Assembly: GCA_903904335.1 (NCBI GenBank)
Contig: CAIVCF010000144.1
Span: 1-35,830, forward strand
Direction of reading: 5' to 3'
Source: an uncultured Chitinophagaceae bacterium
GTDB lineage: Bacteria; Bacteroidota; Bacteroidia; Chitinophagales; Chitinophagaceae
DNA length: 35,830 nt
The notes under the pieces were generated by a model, which saw only the letters and a program-made list of their open reading frames with translations, did no database searches and was not told the origin of the DNA. The translations under genes and the position numbers were made by a program. Shown here one piece after another: positions 33,856 through 35,830 of this stretch. Positions within the stretch are counted from its first letter, which is position 1. Each line of letters starts with the position of its first letter.

Positions 33856-34356
33856 TTACAATAATTTTACCCAGATATAATTATCCAGAACAGCATTATT
33901 TTTTATCACAGCTTTTCTGCTGATGGTTTCCAGGTAAAAACCATTTTTTTGTAAAACCCGCATGCTTGCTTTATTGTGTTCGAAGACTTCTGCATAGATC
34001 CTTACGGGTTTGAATTCTTTAATAACATATTTCGTGATCAGTTTTACTGCTTCTGTCGCAATTCCTTTGCCCCAAAAATGTTCGCCGATAAAATAACCGA
34101 TCTCTATCGTTTTGCGATTGATATCATCTTTCAATATACAACCTGCACTTCCTGCAAGCATGCCTTTGTATTCAATGGCAAAATTTGTTTTGGGATTTTC
34201 TTTTTGTGTATGTTCAATCCATTCCAGTGCATCTTTTACTGTGTATGGACTGGGCAATCTGTCTCTTACGTTGTTCCAGATGTTTCTGTTATTGGCAATG
34301 GATGCCAATGCCTGTGCATCTTCTATCTTCCATAAACGTAAAATAACATCAATCAT
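33856..34356 (-). CDS. RimJ/RimL-type GNAT acetyltransferase
   Basis: A 166-residue protein beginning MIDVILRLWKIEDAQALASI, with the acetyl-CoA motif GEHFWGKGIATEAVKLIT and the C-terminal signature VFEHNKASMRVLQKNGF of the RimJ/RimL/SpeG-like acetyltransferases. The acceptor (protein N-terminus, amino acid or polyamine) is unknown. The gene begins inside the end of mgsA (8-bp overlap), so it is translationally coupled to it. Confidence 0.92.
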   Translation of the reverse strand: MIDVILRLWKIEDAQALASIANNRNIWNNVRDRLPSPYTVKDALEWIEHTQKENPKTNFAIEYKGMLAGSAGCILKDDINRKTIEIGYFIGEHFWGKGIATEAVKLITKYVIKEFKPVRIYAEVFEHNKASMRVLQKNGFYLETISRKAVIKNNAVLDNYIWVKLL

Positions 34357-34813
34357 TCTCTTTTACATTACGCGTTAGATATTTTGTGTAATCAGGGATT
34401 GTTGCTTCATATTCTTCATGCATGAAAGGTGAGGTCATTAAAAAATCAGCCGTTGCTCTATCACATGCCATCGGTATATTCCATGCAACACATAGACGCA
34501 GCAAGGCTTTCACGTCGCTGTCATGAGGTTGCGCTTCCATCGGATCCCAAAAAAATATCATGACATCTATTTCTCCCTGTGCGATCATACTGCCTATCTG
34601 CTGGTCGCCGCCAAGCGGACCACTTAATAATTTTTTAACCGGTCGATCCAATGCTTCTTCCATTAACTTACCCGTGGTGCCTGTTGCAAATAATTCATGT
34701 CTGGCCAATACTTCTTTATTAAACAGAGCCCATTCCATCAGATCAGGTTTTTTATGATCATGCGCAACCAATGCAATGCGTTTTCTTTTTCCGAGAATTT
34801 TTGTGGTAGTCAT
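34349..34813 (-). CDS. mgsA: Methylglyoxal synthase
   Basis: A 154-residue enzyme that converts dihydroxyacetone phosphate to methylglyoxal and phosphate, bypassing lower glycolysis. Family residues are visible: His and Asp in VAHDHKKPDLMEW, the phosphate loop ATGTTGKL, the catalytic Asp in GPLGGDQQIG, and His/Asp in AQPHDSDVKAL. Length is normal. First gene of a two-gene unit with the GNAT gene. Confidence 0.96.
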   Translation of the reverse strand: MTTTKILGKRKRIALVAHDHKKPDLMEWALFNKEVLARHELFATGTTGKLMEEALDRPVKKLLSGPLGGDQQIGSMIAQGEIDVMIFFWDPMEAQPHDSDVKALLRLCVAWNIPMACDRATADFLMTSPFMHEEYEATIPDYTKYLTRNVKEND

Positions 34814-34921
34814 TATTTATACGAATTAGTTGATTAACTGCAATGAAGTTAGGATAAGCAATCCGCATGAAACATCAGTGTTAACAATTTTGCAGAAAAC
34901 AGAAAGAATAAAACAAATTCG

Positions 34922-35734
34922 CTACGGTACTTTAATGATGGCATAAAGATTTATGCCTGATGCAGAACCTGTGTTATATCCGTAGGGTGTAAAATAAAAT
35001 TCTATATGCGGGGTTACAGTTCTTGATATTCTTCTGCCATAGCCCAGAGTTATTTTTCCGCTTACAAAATCTTTATTGGCAGCGAGATTGGTACTGAAAC
35101 TTTTATCAGAGCTTACAGATAACTGATGCGAAAAACTAAAAGTAAGTTTTTCAAAATCATTTAAAGCATATCCAAAAGTTCCAAAGAAAAAATATTGATT
35201 AGGGCCGGTAGCCTCATCAAAGTATCTTGTAAAATTGGCTTCTGCATCAAAATAAAATTGATCTGAGAGGTTGAGTGAATAAGACATACCCAGTTGAAAC
35301 CCTTTCTCTGCATAACCCAGATAAGGAGGTGTTGTATTTTGATAACCCGGAATAATCAAAGATCCTTTCAATGTAAAATATCTTTTCAGATCTTCTGAAG
35401 GAAAATGATAAGCCAGTCCTATGGATATATCGGCGATGCCTGTTTTTCTGAGCAGTAAACCATTTTCCCGCATTCTCTGATTGGCCAACGGAAGATTTGC
35501 AAAAAAATCCAATCTGTCAGTGATGCCGTACATGCCGAATAAACTTAAATAATGTGATGTATAAGAATTACCGTCACCAAGTGCTGTTAAATGTCCTGTT
35601 TTATCAAAATAACTTTTTGAATGATAATAGCTGTATGATGTAACGAATATCATTCGTTTCTTTTTTACCGGCCAATCTGCATAGCAGATTTGCAAAATAA
35701 AAACAGTAAGTAAAAAAGAGATGAACAGTTTCAT
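34922..35734 (-). CDS. Outer-membrane beta-barrel protein (MetA-pathway/phenol-transporter-like)
   Basis: A 270-residue protein with a signal peptide (MKLFISFLLTVFILQICYA). The mature sequence alternates hydrophobic and polar residues in short strands with aromatic ends (YGITDRLDFFANLPL, KTGIADISIGLAYHF, FYFDAEANFTRYF), the pattern of a 12-strand-type outer-membrane barrel like those annotated as transporters of the MetA phenol-degradation group. No degradative genes are near, so the name should not be read as a function. Nothing is recognised in the remaining 96 bp to the window end. Confidence 0.82.
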   Translation of the reverse strand: MKLFISFLLTVFILQICYADWPVKKKRMIFVTSYSYYHSKSYFDKTGHLTALGDGNSYTSHYLSLFGMYGITDRLDFFANLPLANQRMRENGLLLRKTGIADISIGLAYHFPSEDLKRYFTLKGSLIIPGYQNTTPPYLGYAEKGFQLGMSYSLNLSDQFYFDAEANFTRYFDEATGPNQYFFFGTFGYALNDFEKLTFSFSHQLSVSSDKSFSTNLAANKDFVSGKITLGYGRRISRTVTPHIEFYFTPYGYNTGSASGINLYAIIKVP

Positions 35735-35830
35735 TTTTATTTAAAAAATTAGGATTAGGTAGAATAAACGCAAAGAGTTTTTAAGTAATTGTAAGGATGA
35801 GGAATTTGATTCATCAATCTTATCACTACA

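Noticed and set aside
1-35830. CRISPR array, rRNA genes, insertion sequences with transposase
   Set aside because: No regularly spaced repeats, rRNA-like sequence or transposase frame was seen on either strand.

Overview
The window looks like chromosome of a Bacteroidota bacterium, probably of the Chitinophagaceae. The reasons are: -7 boxes of the TAnnTTTG type (clearest before merC, lysS, parA and lpxD), few Shine-Dalgarno sequences, many secreted proteins whose signal peptides end in 'AQ', a Bacteroidetes-type tyrosine recombinase, and typical family members (HisKA_2 kinase with TPRs, phytase-like secreted protein, DinB, MerC, CarboxypepD_reg). The assignment to family level is inference; no 16S gene is present.

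Layout. 1-3.5 kb is an accessory zone: the 5' end of a secreted-protein gene, a 3' half of a tRNA-Asn gene (an attachment-site scar), a repeat-rich patch, a tyrosine recombinase, one unrecognised AT-rich cargo gene and a hairpin-rich intergenic repeat. 3.5-8.1 kb holds an ATP-grasp peptide-ligase-like gene followed by a Tat-exported M24 peptidase, then divergent gmk and an HSDL2-like SDR. 8.1-10.2 kb has a structured non-coding stretch, a Cys-rich DUF326 (copper-storage-like) gene with a cupin gene, and a 3'-truncated mlaE. 10.3-13.3 kb carries two tandem, closely related secreted AbgB-like M20 amidohydrolases. 13.3-13.8 kb contains a miniature array of tiny ORFs that share the N-terminus MK(T/A)QIK behind a dyad-containing promoter-like site. 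13.8-18.8 kb is housekeeping: lysS, a GNAT gene with an in-frame palindrome insertion, an RluE-like pseudouridine synthase, an LpxD-like acyltransferase and an epimerase. 18.9-20.5 kb is a metal module: sco1 and a fur-family gene on one strand, merC on the other, with a perfect 7-1-7 Fur-family-type operator in the shared promoter region. 20.6-25.7 kb has a CarboxypepD_reg protein, orphan parA plus an esterase, and a TPR histidine kinase with its LuxR-type response regulator. 25.8-35.7 kb has uvrB, a phytase-like protein with DinB, a secreted M28 carboxypeptidase, a secreted amidase, mgsA with a RimJ/L-type GNAT, and an outer-membrane barrel.

How the genes fit together. Secreted peptide and amide hydrolases recur (M24, two M20, M28, amidase), which fits a peptide-scavenging lifestyle. 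Copper and other metal handling appears twice (DUF326/cupin and Sco1/Fur/MerC). The most unusual items are the small-ORF array (13.5-13.8 kb), the 7-1-7 operator over an apparently leaderless merC promoter, the palindrome inserted in frame into a GNAT gene, the branched structured element at 8.2-8.3 kb, and the tRNA-scar/integrase junction. No CRISPR array, rRNA or complete tRNA was seen.
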